Assembly: GCA_029242355.1 (NCBI GenBank)
Contig: JAQWUC010000057.1
Coordinates: 1-33,450, forward strand
Source of the DNA: Paracoccaceae bacterium
GTDB lineage: Bacteria > Pseudomonadota > Alphaproteobacteria > Rhodobacterales > Rhodobacteraceae
Direction of reading: 5' to 3'
DNA length: 33,450 nucleotides
The position numbers and the translations under genes are program-made. Positions 10,579 to 19,261 of the stretch are shown one piece after another. The first letter of the stretch is position 1. Every line of letters starts with the position of its first letter. Under the pieces are notes generated by a model that ran no database searches, was not told the origin of the DNA, and saw nothing but the letters and a program-made list of their open reading frames with translations.

Positions 10579-11643
10579 TTATTTCTTTGCTACTTTATTC
10601 CGTTGAGATACATTTTTGTTATGTTGAATCGATTGATAAAACGCTAGGCTTATGATCGATATTCCAATTCCGCCCGTTAATAACTCAGGAACATGTAGAA
10701 TGGATTGTAAAAACATAATCACAGATAAGGCAAATATAGAATAAAAGGCGCCATGTTCGAGATAACGAAATTCTGCCAGTGTTCCACGCTCAACTAACAT
10801 TATAGTCATTGAGCGTACATACATTGCCCCAATCCCTAAACCGATTGCAATCAATAATATATTGGTTGTTAAGGCAAAGGCGCCAATCACCCCATCAAAT
10901 GAAAAACTGGCGTCCAGTACCTCTAGATATAAAAAAGCACCAACTCCACCACGTGCACCAAACGAGGATTTTGAGTCAGCTTTACCATCGAGGTAAGTAC
11001 CTAGTCCGTCAACCAGAATAAAAACTATGAGACCAACCATAGCAGACATTAAAAAAGTAGCATGCTTGTACTCTGGTAAGAACTGGCAGATTACAATTAT
11101 TACGATAAGTACGAAAACAATATCTAATCCGCGAATTGATGCAATGCGACGCAAGCGGGTTTCAAGATTAACGAACCAATCAACGGATTTGGTTTCATCA
11201 ACAAAAAATTTTAGAGCAACCATCATTAAAAAAGTACCGCCAAAGGCTGAAATTGGACAGTGTGCTTCTTCTATAACCTGAGAGTATTGTTCTGGATCTG
11301 AAAGCGCCAAATGTATCGCGGCAAAGGGATTAATCCAAGCAAAAATTGCGACAATCGCAAGTGGGAAAATGATGCGCATACCAAAGACTGCAATCAAGAT
11401 ACCCCAAGTTAGAAATCGTTGCCGCCAAACGGGAGTCATTTCTTCTAATTTGTTTGCGTTTACAATTGCGTTGTCAAATGACAAAGCAATTTCCAATGCA
11501 GCCAATATTCCGCCAATGATAAGAAAGCTAACCAAGCCTGATAGCGTGCCGGCCGTTGCCCACCCAAGCCAGCTTGAAAGGCCTAAACCGATAACGGTTA
11601 CAATCATAGGCCATTTCTGATAAGATAATGTCGATCTATTCAC
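10579..11643 (-). CDS. DUF475 / TerC-superfamily integral membrane protein
   Basis: 354-residue inner-membrane protein with about nine helices. It carries the duplicated acidic membrane motif of the TerC/DUF475 group: ALEIALSFDNAIVNA in the N-terminal half and YLEVLDASFSFDGVIGAFA in the C-terminal half. Relatives in the TerC superfamily (Alx, MeeF/MeeY) export manganese, while DUF475 itself is poorly characterised. The start is a GTG with AGGAAA about 6 bases upstream. It is the next gene upstream of katG on the same strand (gap about 165 bases, which holds the katG operator), a context that suits metal or oxidative-stress handling but does not prove it. An A/T-only inverted repeat (10551-10574) covers its 3' end. 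Confidence 0.85.
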   Translation of the reverse strand: MNRSTLSYQKWPMIVTVIGLGLSSWLGWATAGTLSGLVSFLIIGGILAALEIALSFDNAIVNANKLEEMTPVWRQRFLTWGILIAVFGMRIIFPLAIVAIFAWINPFAAIHLALSDPEQYSQVIEEAHCPISAFGGTFLMMVALKFFVDETKSVDWFVNLETRLRRIASIRGLDIVFVLIVIIVICQFLPEYKHATFLMSAMVGLIVFILVDGLGTYLDGKADSKSSFGARGGVGAFLYLEVLDASFSFDGVIGAFALTTNILLIAIGLGIGAMYVRSMTIMLVERGTLAEFRYLEHGAFYSIFALSVIMFLQSILHVPELLTGGIGISIISLAFYQSIQHNKNVSQRNKVAKK

Positions 11644-11733
11644 TATGATTTCCTATTACCCAAAGACTTGATTTGGCATCCAGTGAACAATTTGTGGGAA
11701 TATTAAAAAGAGAATGAACTTCTGATTTAAGGA

Positions 11734-13335
11734 CTAGCATTTTACCTCTCCTAAAATTAAATCACTTGCTTTTTCACCAATCATGATGGCGGGCGCATTT
11801 GTGTTACCACTAGTAATCTTAGGCATTATCGATGCGTCTGCCACGCGCAAACCGTCCACCCCCTTCACTTTTAACGTTGGACTGACAACTGACATATCAT
11901 CAATACCCATTTTACAAGTTCCAGTCGGATGGTAAATCGTCACTGCTGTTTGACGAACCCAGTCTAGAATTGCATCTTCATCCGCCTGCTCTACTTTACT
12001 ACCCGGTGCGTATTCTTCAATAATATGTGACTTTAGAGGTTCATAGGTCGTTATTTTACGAGCAATTTGCACTCCTTTCACAATGGTTTTGCAATCTATT
12101 TCAGTTGATAGATAATTTGGATGTATATCTGGATGATCCATAAAGTTTGATGACTTTAATGAAAGATAACCTGTGCTTTTTGGTCTTAACTGTAGTACAG
12201 AAGCCGTAAATGCTGAAAATTTATGTGTACCCTTTGACGGATCATCAGCACTCCATGGCTGAATATGAAATTGGATATCTGGGGTTTCTAGGTCCGCGTC
12301 AGTTTTTAAAAAACCAGTTCCTAAACTTGCCGCCATAGTCATTGGTCCACGTTGTGTTAGGATATATTGGAGACCAATCATCGCCTGCTTTAAGCAATTA
12401 CTTGTTTCAGTATTTATTGAGTCAAGGTTAGTTTTAAAAATTGGACGAGCTTGTAAGTGATCTTGTAGATTTTTACCTACGCCACGAACATTACTTTTAA
12501 CCGTTATTCCATGTTTTTTAAGTTCGTTTGCTGCACCAACACCAGATAACATGAGTATTTGTGGAGATCCGATCGAGCCGGCACAAAGAATTATTTCTTT
12601 TCTCGCGACTACTAATTCGAGTCCTTTACTATTTGCGACTTCAACGGAACAAGCCCTACCATCAACTATGTTAATTTTTTTTGTATGAGTGTTGGGAATT
12701 ATGGTTAAGTTTTTTCTTTTTTTTATAGGCGTTAGATATGCGGCGGCTGATGAGCAACGTCGTCCGCCCTTCATTGTTAATTGAAAATGTCCAACACCCT
12801 CTTGGTCGGGACCATTATAATCAGCATTTCGCCTATAACCAGCCTTTGCCGCTGCATCCACCCAAAGATCAACAATATCGCGTTTTAACCTTGAAGGTTG
12901 AACAGATAATGGACCATCATCACCTCTTACACCAGTGCAATCAGGTTCTGACCATTTTTCTGACCGCTTAAAGTATGGCAAAACCTCGTCCCAGGTCCAT
13001 CCTTTACATCCAAGTTGCCCCCATGTGTCGAAGTCTAAAGATTGTCCGCGAACATACAAAAGTCCATTTATAGAACTTGAACCTCCCAAAACTTTTCCAC
13101 GTGGCCATGGGATTGATCTTCCATTCAGTCCTGGGTCATTCTGTGTCTCATAAAGCCAGTCAGTTTTAGGACTTCCCATTGTTTTAAAATATCCAACTGG
13201 AACATGTATCCATGGATTATGATCTCTTGGACCAGCCTCAAGTAAAGCTACACGATACTTTCCACATTTGGTTAGCCGATTTGCCAGTGCACAACCAGCG
13301 GAGCCAGCTCCAACGATCACGTAATCAAATTCCAT
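11734..13335 (-). CDS. GMC-family FAD-dependent oxidoreductase (choline dehydrogenase-like)
   Basis: 533-residue flavoprotein of the glucose-methanol-choline family. The N-terminal ADP-binding loop is VIVGAGSAGCALA (6-18); the first GMC signature is PRGKVLGGSSSINGLLYVRG and the second is ILCAGSIGSPQILMLSG. The catalytic pair is His469 in YHPTGTCKMG and Asn513 in SGNTNAPAIMIGEKA. It probably oxidises a primary or secondary alcohol such as choline, a polyethylene-glycol-type or an aromatic alcohol; the sequence alone does not fix which. No leader peptide. The ribosome site GAGGA precedes the ATG. It stands upstream of the DUF475 gene with a 90-base gap. No betaine aldehyde dehydrogenase or BetI neighbour is present, so calling it betA would be unsafe. 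Confidence 0.92.
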   Translation of the reverse strand: MEFDYVIVGAGSAGCALANRLTKCGKYRVALLEAGPRDHNPWIHVPVGYFKTMGSPKTDWLYETQNDPGLNGRSIPWPRGKVLGGSSSINGLLYVRGQSLDFDTWGQLGCKGWTWDEVLPYFKRSEKWSEPDCTGVRGDDGPLSVQPSRLKRDIVDLWVDAAAKAGYRRNADYNGPDQEGVGHFQLTMKGGRRCSSAAAYLTPIKKRKNLTIIPNTHTKKINIVDGRACSVEVANSKGLELVVARKEIILCAGSIGSPQILMLSGVGAANELKKHGITVKSNVRGVGKNLQDHLQARPIFKTNLDSINTETSNCLKQAMIGLQYILTQRGPMTMAASLGTGFLKTDADLETPDIQFHIQPWSADDPSKGTHKFSAFTASVLQLRPKSTGYLSLKSSNFMDHPDIHPNYLSTEIDCKTIVKGVQIARKITTYEPLKSHIIEEYAPGSKVEQADEDAILDWVRQTAVTIYHPTGTCKMGIDDMSVVSPTLKVKGVDGLRVADASIMPKITSGNTNAPAIMIGEKASDLILGEVKC

Positions 13336-13395
13336 TGGTCCTCAATATCAAAAAATTAATAGCTCTAAGCCGAATGAATGGCGCATTCCGTCTAG

Positions 13396-13643
13396 TCATT
13401 TTCCATTCGTTAGTTCGACACACCTCTCTTTAAACAAAAGTCTTTTTCCATCTTTTGATTTTACTAATCTGTAGAAACCTTGCTCATCTGTTGGTGTTTG
13501 AATCTCCCCACCTAATGATTCAGTCCTTAAAAGTTTTTTTTACTCACAGGCCTTCCTCGTTTCAAAAAAGTTCCCAAGCTTTGCTTTGCAAAGGAACCAA
13601 CAATTGCAGTTCTGAACTGAATGATTACAAAAAGATTATTCAT
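13396..13643 (-). pseudogene. Small gene split by a -1 frameshift at A-AAA-AAC (possible programmed frameshift)
   Basis: On the minus strand an ATG at 13643 opens MNNLFVIIQFRTAIVGSF, AKQSLGTFLKRGRPVSKKNF and ends at TAA 13527-13529 (38 residues). Just before the stop is the sequence GT-AAA-AAA-AAC-TTT-TAA, which contains A-AAA-AAC in the phase of a classic -1 slippery heptamer. In the -1 frame the translation runs on as LLRTESLGGEIQTPTDEQ, GFYRLVKSKDGKRLLFKER and CVELTNGK to a TGA at 13396-13398, giving 82 residues in all. The simplest reading is loss of one A in the run of eight (mutation or sequencing error); recoding is the alternative. The ribosome site is weak and the family is not recognised. 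No other gene is seen in 13336-13871. Confidence 0.5.
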
Positions 13644-13871
13644 TATGATATATTACTACAAAGATATGGTTTGGCTAGTAAAATACAGCTTTTCTAGTTT
13701 CTATTCTACTGCTGGCTTTTGCGTTTTTGAAATTCGTCTCTAAAGTTTAGTTTAGATTTGGCGCGAATTGTCGATAGATTTACTTTTTATGAACGAGCGA
13801 CATTAAAATATTGTTTAAGGAATTGTTAGATTGTAAAAATTTCTCTTGTTCAACAACTGAAAGGAGTACTA

Positions 13872-14510
13872 ATGCCTACTTTATTAACTTTTGGAGATAG
13901 CAATACCCATGGAACTCGCCCAATAGCAAGGCAGGGAGATTATCAGCGTCTTGATGATAAAGCTCGGTGGCCATGCGTGGCAAAAACGACTCTTGGAGAT
14001 GCATGGCGATTAATTGAAGAGGGATTGCCTGGTCGCACGACTTGTTTTGATGACCCAATCATGGGTTCTTTTATGAATGGTTGGATGGGCTTAAAAATTG
14101 CCCTTGCTAGTCATGGTCCAATTGATCTTTTGACATTGATGCTTGGTACTAATGACTGCAAAGCCCTTTTTGGAAATTCCACTCAAAACATTTTAGGTGG
14201 AATTGCCGGATTGTTGTCAATTGCACAGGATGTTGAGCTTCAAGATCGTCATGGTAGCTATAAGATTCTTTTAATAGCGCCGCCGGCAATTGTTGTTACT
14301 GGTCAACTTGCTGACTCTTTTTATGGTGCTGATCGCCTTTCAGAGCAACTCGCTGACTTATATTCCGAAATTGCTAATCATCGAGGAGTCGAATTTTTTG
14401 ATGCTGGAGAAGTTATAAAAACATCACCAGTTGACGGTGTCCACTTTGAAGACGAAGCCCATGAACTTTTGGGAAAAGCATTAGCAAGAAAAATTAAAAT
14501 AATCATGTGA
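13872..14510 (+). CDS. SGNH/GDSL-family hydrolase (arylesterase-like)
   Basis: 212-residue esterase of the SGNH superfamily. Block I is LTFGDSNTHGTRP with the nucleophile Ser10, block III is LMLGTND with the oxyanion Asn, and block V is DGVHFEDEAHELLG with catalytic Asp and His. This combination, with GDSNTxG and WP shortly after, resembles bacterial arylesterases that hydrolyse and perhydrolyse small acyl esters. No leader peptide, so it is probably cytoplasmic. The ribosome site AAAGGAG lies 6 bases before the ATG. It is a single gene, divergent from the small frameshifted gene and GMC oxidoreductase on its left. Confidence 0.9.
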   Translation: MPTLLTFGDSNTHGTRPIARQGDYQRLDDKARWPCVAKTTLGDAWRLIEEGLPGRTTCFDDPIMGSFMNGWMGLKIALASHGPIDLLTLMLGTNDCKALFGNSTQNILGGIAGLLSIAQDVELQDRHGSYKILLIAPPAIVVTGQLADSFYGADRLSEQLADLYSEIANHRGVEFFDAGEVIKTSPVDGVHFEDEAHELLGKALARKIKIIM

Positions 14511-14759
14511 ATTTATGGTTTTAAGAGTACAAATATAGAATCAATGATGATGGAAAGATACTATTATTCATAGGGATACCGCTTATTATACTCATGTCAT
14601 GACGAGCGCTCGAATTTTTTAGTATTATTTTTATGTTGTGCGCGTAGTGTCCCGATATGGGTAGGAATATTGCTTTCTGTGTAGTGTTCGAAATTGGATG
14701 GCAAGCTTTAGTAAGTTCTTACTTTTGCTACCCATTATTCTATCATTGCAAATTTTTCA

Positions 14760-15044
14760 CTACCAGACCTTATGTTGGCTAACTGAAGTTAAGACTTCTG
14801 CACTAGAAAGGTTAACCCCTGCCTCTGTACGAAGCCTAATTATTTCTTTATCTTTCATTAATGCATTCAGTAAACTGGGGTCTTCCAGTTCACTTAAATC
14901 ATATATCCTCGTTTGGTCTTCATTAGCACATGCGAAATGGACTTTGATTTTATACTTTTCAAGTAATGGTTTAAGTTTGACATCAACAAGTTTCAACCAC
15001 CTATCAAACCCTTTGGTTATTTCAAATGTGGACAATACTTTCAT
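14760..15044 (-). CDS. Small cytoplasmic protein, DUF3764-like
   Basis: 94 residues starting MKVLSTFEITKGFDRWLKLV, with the layout of a dimeric alpha/beta barrel fold: strand, helix with W, strand KIKVHFACANEDQTRIYDLSE, helix PSLLNALMKD. This recalls the DUF3764 family common in marine bacteria, but I give that only as a resemblance. A strong ribosome site (GAGAGGA) lies about 9 bases before the ATG. The opposite strand has an open frame across the same bases, but its composition and lack of a ribosome site make it the shadow. Function unknown. Confidence 0.6.
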   Translation of the reverse strand: MKVLSTFEITKGFDRWLKLVDVKLKPLLEKYKIKVHFACANEDQTRIYDLSELEDPSLLNALMKDKEIIRLRTEAGVNLSSAEVLTSVSQHKVW

Positions 15045-15236
15045 GGCAAAGATCCTCTCAAAATAGTAATTATTATATATAATAAAAAAGAGTATGAGTA
15101 CCTTAAATTAATTACAAATTCAAAGATTTTTTCTAATTTAATCTACGGCAATAGTCTCATGGTCTTAGTTAGACCACTAGATATAACTTAGCAATGAGAA
15201 TACAAATGTGAGAAATATAAAGAAGGACCTGAGAGT

Positions 15237-15848
15237 GTGAGTTTTAAAATTTTTTATGTTTGGAGGCATCTATGCATGTTTTTGATATTAACTTTCTTCT
15301 CATCGCAGGCGTTTACTGCAGATATCAGAGTCATTGATGCAGACTCAATTGAGCTAGGTGGTGTGAAGATTCATTTGTTCGGAATTGATGCACCAAAAAT
15401 AACACAAGAGTGTGAAGATACTAATGGTAAAATGTATGCTTGTGGCAAGCATTCAACAGGATCACTCAAAGATCTCATTGAAGCCATGTCTAAAAACACT
15501 ATTGCGTGTAACTATGACGGGAAAGATACATTTGGTCGCTTTCTCGGTGAATGCAGTATCGGTAACATTAATATAAATGAATGGTTGGTCGAGAATGGTT
15601 GGGCATTGGCTTATTTAAAATATAGTAAGAAATATATAAAAAATGAAAATATTGCCAAACGAAATCGGGCTGGGATCTGGGTTGGAAAGTTTGTAGAGCC
15701 ATGGTCTTGGCGTCGCGTGGAACGTCTTTACTCACAATACGAACAAGCTGATATTGATTGTTTAATAAAAGGAAATATCTCATCGGGTGGAGAAAAATTT
15801 ATCATGTTAAAAGTTGACAAGATTATGGCCAAACAAAAATTTCACTAG
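15237..15848 (+). CDS. Staphylococcal-nuclease-like exported protein, C-terminus frameshifted, active-site residues replaced
   Basis: The GTG at 15237 (AAGGA about 10 bases upstream) starts a 203-residue protein with a leader (HLCMFLILTFFSSQAFTADI) and an SNase (thermonuclease) domain. The core reads VIDADSIELGG, VKIHLFGIDAPKITQEC and GKDTFGRFLGECSIG, NEWLVENGWALAYL. Compared with the usual IRLxGIDAPE, the catalytic Arg (Arg35 of staphylococcal nuclease) is His and the general-base Glu (Glu43) is Lys; the later Arg (FGRFLG) is kept. From about residue 187 the protein leaves the family sequence: the expected tail is present in another frame (see next entry). The product is probably not an active nuclease; whether it is still made is open. 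Confidence 0.7.
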   Translation: MSFKIFYVWRHLCMFLILTFFSSQAFTADIRVIDADSIELGGVKIHLFGIDAPKITQECEDTNGKMYACGKHSTGSLKDLIEAMSKNTIACNYDGKDTFGRFLGECSIGNININEWLVENGWALAYLKYSKKYIKNENIAKRNRAGIWVGKFVEPWSWRRVERLYSQYEQADIDCLIKGNISSGGEKFIMLKVDKIMAKQKFH

Positions 15849-15919
15849 AAAAAGGCGAGAGATGGTTTTGTACGGAAAAAAAGGCGCGGGAACATGGATG
15901 GCGTAAATCAAAGCAATAA
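15799..15919 (+). pseudogene. Displaced C-terminal tail of the SNase-like gene
   Basis: Read one base out of phase, this stretch encodes KIYHVKS, a TGA, then QDYGQTKISLEKGERWFC and TEKKAREHGWRKSKQ before TAA 15917-15919. KIYHV...DYxxTxISLxKGERWFCxExEAxxxGWRKSK is the normal tail of proteobacterial SNase-like proteins. One A lost from the run after GGTGGAG, plus a GGA/CGA to TGA change, explains the present state. Confidence 0.65.
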
Positions 15920-15947
15920 TTATATTTTTGGTTTATTAACCTTCGAG

Positions 15948-17273
15948 TCAGGATTCTAAAGCTGAAGTAAGTGCTTGATCCAGTTTTTCGACTAACTCAT
16001 CAACCTGATTTTTTGTTATAATAAAAGGTGGTGCGATTAGGACATGATCTCCTCTTTTCCCGTCGATAGTACCACCCATTGGGTAACACATTAGACCATA
16101 ATTCATAGCAAAAGCCTTGATTTTTTTGTTAATCTGATAGGATGGATCGAAGGGTTCTTTCGTACTACGATCTTTTACAAGTTCAAGACCGCGAAATAAA
16201 CCGCGCCCACGAATATCTCCAATGTGAGGATGTTGGCTAAACGCTGATTCTAGTCGTATTTGGAGAAGATCTCCTGTTTCACGGACAAGAGGGATCAAAT
16301 TATCTGAGGTGAGTTGTTGTAGAACGGCTTGCGCTGCTACGCTTGCCATCGGGTGTCCTAGATATGTCTGCCCATGCTGGAAATAGCCACTGCCGTTGGC
16401 AATTGTGTTAAAAACGTTTGATGTACACATCATAGCGCCAATGGGTTGATACCCTGCACCAAGCCCCTTTGCGATAGTAATTATGTCAGGTTGGATATTA
16501 TCGTGGTCGCAGGCAAAAAGATGTCCAGTGCGTCCCATGCCACACATTACTTCGTCAAGGATCAATAATACCCCGTTTTCGGTGCAGATTTCACGTATGC
16601 GTTTGAAATATCCGTTCACGGAGGGTACTGCCCCAAGGGTCGCGCCAACAACAGGTTCAGCAATAAAGGCCATGACGTTCTCTGGTCCGAGTCGGTTGAT
16701 TTCGCTTTGCAGTTCGTTTGCGACTCGTTGACCATAGTCAAATTCAGTTTCATCGTCACTTTGCCCACGATACGCGTAGCACGGTGCGATGTGGCTAGCC
16801 TCAATGAGCAGGGGATTGAATTTCTTGCGACGCCAGATATTACCCCCGGCGGCTAACGCACCGAGTGTGCTACCGTGATAACTTTGACGCCGTGCGATAA
16901 TTCGGTGACGGTGTACTTGTCCCTTCTCTAAAAAATATTGACGCGCAAGTTTGATTGCAGCCTCAACTGCTTCCGATCCGCTTGAGACTATATAGGCATG
17001 ATTCAATCCATCGGGGGTATGTTGAACCAGCATCTGTGCAAGAGATTCTGTTGGATCCGATGTAAAAAAGGCAGTGTGAGCATATGCAATCTGGTCTAAC
17101 TGAGCATGCATGGCATCTCGTACCATTTGATTAGAATGCCCCAAGCAAGATACTGCTGCGCCACCACAAGCATCTAGGTATTTTTTTCCAGTTTTATCGA
17201 TGATATAGCACCCATCCCCACGTACAGCAGTAGGCAAGTCCGTAGAGGATGAACGGTGGAAGACGGCGGTCAT
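15948..17273 (-). CDS. Class III pyridoxal-phosphate aminotransferase
   Basis: 441-residue fold-type I aminotransferase of class III (omega/aspartate aminotransferase family). The phosphate cup is SSGSEAVEAAIKLARQY (97-113), YHG (132-134) stacks on PLP, LILDEVMCGMGRTG contains the ring-nitrogen Asp240, and the Schiff-base lysine is Lys269 in TIAKGLGAGYQPIG. The C-terminal block IGDIRGRGLFRGLELV and MGGTIDGKRGDHVLIAPPF is typical of the omega-amino-acid/beta-alanine/taurine:pyruvate type. Donor and acceptor cannot be read off. It lies divergently beside the damaged SNase gene, and about 200 bases downstream on the same strand of a DMT transporter gene, which could carry its substrate. Confidence 0.93.
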   Translation of the reverse strand: MTAVFHRSSSTDLPTAVRGDGCYIIDKTGKKYLDACGGAAVSCLGHSNQMVRDAMHAQLDQIAYAHTAFFTSDPTESLAQMLVQHTPDGLNHAYIVSSGSEAVEAAIKLARQYFLEKGQVHRHRIIARRQSYHGSTLGALAAGGNIWRRKKFNPLLIEASHIAPCYAYRGQSDDETEFDYGQRVANELQSEINRLGPENVMAFIAEPVVGATLGAVPSVNGYFKRIREICTENGVLLILDEVMCGMGRTGHLFACDHDNIQPDIITIAKGLGAGYQPIGAMMCTSNVFNTIANGSGYFQHGQTYLGHPMASVAAQAVLQQLTSDNLIPLVRETGDLLQIRLESAFSQHPHIGDIRGRGLFRGLELVKDRSTKEPFDPSYQINKKIKAFAMNYGLMCYPMGGTIDGKRGDHVLIAPPFIITKNQVDELVEKLDQALTSALES

Positions 17274-17470
17274 TTTAACATTCCAGTTCTGGTTCGTAAT
17301 TAACGATATTTCTATTTTGACTTAAATTGCAAATTAATTTGTACATTTGCAAGTTTAGGACAATAGTTTCGTTTGATCCTAAAAGTTTTGTTGCGAGTAC
17401 ATTCAAGAAACTTTTTCTGTTTTCAAAAGGTTTGTTTAGACTCAATAGTTTTTGCTTGAGAAATTATTTT

Positions 17471-18343
17471 TCAATATTGTAAAGACCTACGTAGGTTTTC
17501 ACGCCAGAATGTGTAACACCCCGATGCCATAATAACAAAGGCGCCCAAAAGGGTAAGAGTATCTGGCCGTTCGTATAATACAAAAACAGATAGTAACAAG
17601 GCAAAAATTAAGCGTGTATAGCGGAAAGGCGCAATGGCTGATGCCTCGCCAGTGCGGGTTGCTAGAACCAATGTTAAATAAGCAAAACATCCCACAAGCG
17701 TGGCTCCTGATATCATTATCCATTGTTCGCCATTAAGAATTACGAATGAGCTATTGAAAGGTATTACTAAAATACCCCCTAAAGCAACTGCACCAAAAGC
17801 ATAGATAGAAACGGTAAGCGAGGGAATATTATTTTTTACTTTTCGTGTTACAAGGTCGCGTATGGCTAGAAAAAAAACTCCAAGTAGAACCAAAAGAGAA
17901 TGGTATTGGAAACCACTTATACCAGGCTTGAGAATTAGGATTACTCCAATGAAACCAACAAAAACAGCACTCCATCGACGCCATCCAACATTCTCTTTAA
18001 ACATTAAGGCAGAACCCAATGTAACTAGAAGTGGGGTCACTTGCAAAATTGAGGAAACAGTTGAGAGAGGAACTAAAGAGAGAGCAGTTACGATGAAAAC
18101 TGCGCCAAGCATATCTGCAAGCGTACGAATTCTTATTGTTCTACTTTTTAAAATATGCGGTGTGAACACGGGAATACGACGAATTTTTGCAATAGCATAG
18201 AACAATAAACCAGCCAAAACGCCAATATATATCAGAATTTGTGATACTGGCATAAATGAAGATAACAATTTAATGAGTAAATCTTCTAATGCAAATCCGG
18301 CCATTGCTAGGGTCATGTAAAATATTCCACGCAAATTTTCCAA
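17471..18343 (-). CDS. EamA/DMT-superfamily transporter
   Basis: 290-residue ten-helix permease with two EamA repeats. The N-terminal helix contains the acidic pair ALEDLLIKLLSS seen in one branch of bacterial DMT proteins, the first repeat ends in VTLGSALMFKENVGWRRW and the second in the typical LLSVFVLYERPDTLTLLGAFVI. Substrate unknown. The start lies about 6 bases after a TTGGA. It is upstream of the class III aminotransferase on the same strand (gap about 200 bases), so joint function in uptake or efflux of an amino compound is possible but unproven. Confidence 0.88.
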   Translation of the reverse strand: MENLRGIFYMTLAMAGFALEDLLIKLLSSFMPVSQILIYIGVLAGLLFYAIAKIRRIPVFTPHILKSRTIRIRTLADMLGAVFIVTALSLVPLSTVSSILQVTPLLVTLGSALMFKENVGWRRWSAVFVGFIGVILILKPGISGFQYHSLLVLLGVFFLAIRDLVTRKVKNNIPSLTVSIYAFGAVALGGILVIPFNSSFVILNGEQWIMISGATLVGCFAYLTLVLATRTGEASAIAPFRYTRLIFALLLSVFVLYERPDTLTLLGAFVIMASGCYTFWRENLRRSLQY

Positions 18344-18526
18344 GATTGGGCCTGCCTTTTTATATTTTTGAAGACATGATTATTATGTTCAGGGAATCTA
18401 AATTCTTTGTTTCCTATAAATATTTTGTCAAAAGATAAAGTTTAAATTTTACAAAGTGCTCCAATAATAATAGTCATCGTTTTTTCAAAAACTGAGTGAT
18501 ACCCTCTGGTAGGACCATATAGCGAT

Positions 18527-18889
18527 TTAGAACTGGCTTTTTGTTTTCCAACCCGTAGGCACACATAGGAAACTAACGTTTGAGTCGTTACTATCCCATC
18601 GCGAAACTTTCACTTTTCCATCTTTAAGTTCTGCTTCCCCACCCACGACTTCCCATTTGCTACTTCTACCGAAAGGAAGATTTGAGTCTTAATTATCACT
18701 TAAAAGAAAAATTTGGGTTTCACAGTCTTGGCGAGTCATTTGGTTTTTACTCTGTACCTGAACATAATTACCCGAATCTTTTGGATAAGAAAATATCGTT
18801 ACAAGCGAAAATAAGGCTGAATTTGCATATACGCTTGATGATGTTAGCAAAACAACTATTGTAGTTACACTTTTAAACACACTTTTCAT
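18527..18889 (-). pseudogene. Small exported protein interrupted by one in-frame TAA
   Basis: The ATG at 18889 starts a leader (KSVFKSVTTIVVLLTSSSVYA) followed by NSALFSLVTIFSYPKDSGNY and TRQDCETQIFLLSDN, then TAA at 18689-18691. The same frame continues without another stop for 53 more codons: DSNLPFGRSSKWEVVGGE, AELKDGKVKVSRWDSND, VSFLCVPTGWKTKSQF, to TAA 18527-18529. The second half has coding-like composition and a second Cys (FLCVP) that could pair with the first (DCETQ), so this was a 120-residue secreted protein. Either it is freshly inactivated, the base is a sequencing error, or the first 66 residues suffice. Family unknown. Confidence 0.6.
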
Positions 18890-18954
18890 ATTATAGTTCT
18901 ACACTTTTCTAACGGTTTTAAAATTTTATTATTGATAAGATTTAGTATCGCAAT

Positions 18955-19170
18955 CTAGTTTTTTATGTTATAGCTCACAAGTGAAAAACCATTCATAGTG
19001 TCTATAACATCAGCACATTTTGTTGGGTATTCGTAATCACAAATTGCTATCTTTGTGAGGTAGTCACCCTCGGCTTTGGCGCTTGGTATTAATCCAGTTC
19101 CTTGTAAGGCAAGGAAACTGGTAGAAAATGCAATCAATGTAAGTATTATTTTTGTATAATTATCTATCAT
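18955..19170 (-). CDS. Small exported or membrane-anchored protein (71 aa)
   Basis: MIDNYTKIILTLIAFSTSFL begins a signal anchor or leader (possible cleavage after PSAKA), followed by about 40 residues with two cysteines (ICDYEYPTKCADVID) that could form a disulfide in the periplasm. AGAG lies about 8 bases before the ATG. It lies just upstream of the interrupted exported protein, on the same strand. No family recognised. Confidence 0.55.
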   Translation of the reverse strand: MIDNYTKIILTLIAFSTSFLALQGTGLIPSAKAEGDYLTKIAICDYEYPTKCADVIDTMNGFSLVSYNIKN

Positions 19171-19261
19171 GTGAGTTCTCTAAGTCAAAAGTTTCATTTA
19201 ATATAATCGGGTTAAAGGCTACCTATTGTAACATTAGATTTGAAGGTTTAAAAAGCCCATT

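Noticed and set aside
11734-13335. Naming the GMC oxidoreductase betA
   Set aside because: No betaine aldehyde dehydrogenase, BetI or choline transporter is nearby, and GMC members with the same motifs act on many alcohols.
13455-13697. 80-codon plus-strand frame
   Set aside because: It covers the minus-strand frameshifted gene, which has the better coding signal on both sides of the A-run.
14698-15066. 122-codon plus-strand frame opposite the 94-residue gene
   Set aside because: The minus-strand gene has a strong ribosome site and soluble-protein composition; the plus frame is a low-complexity hydrophobic shadow.
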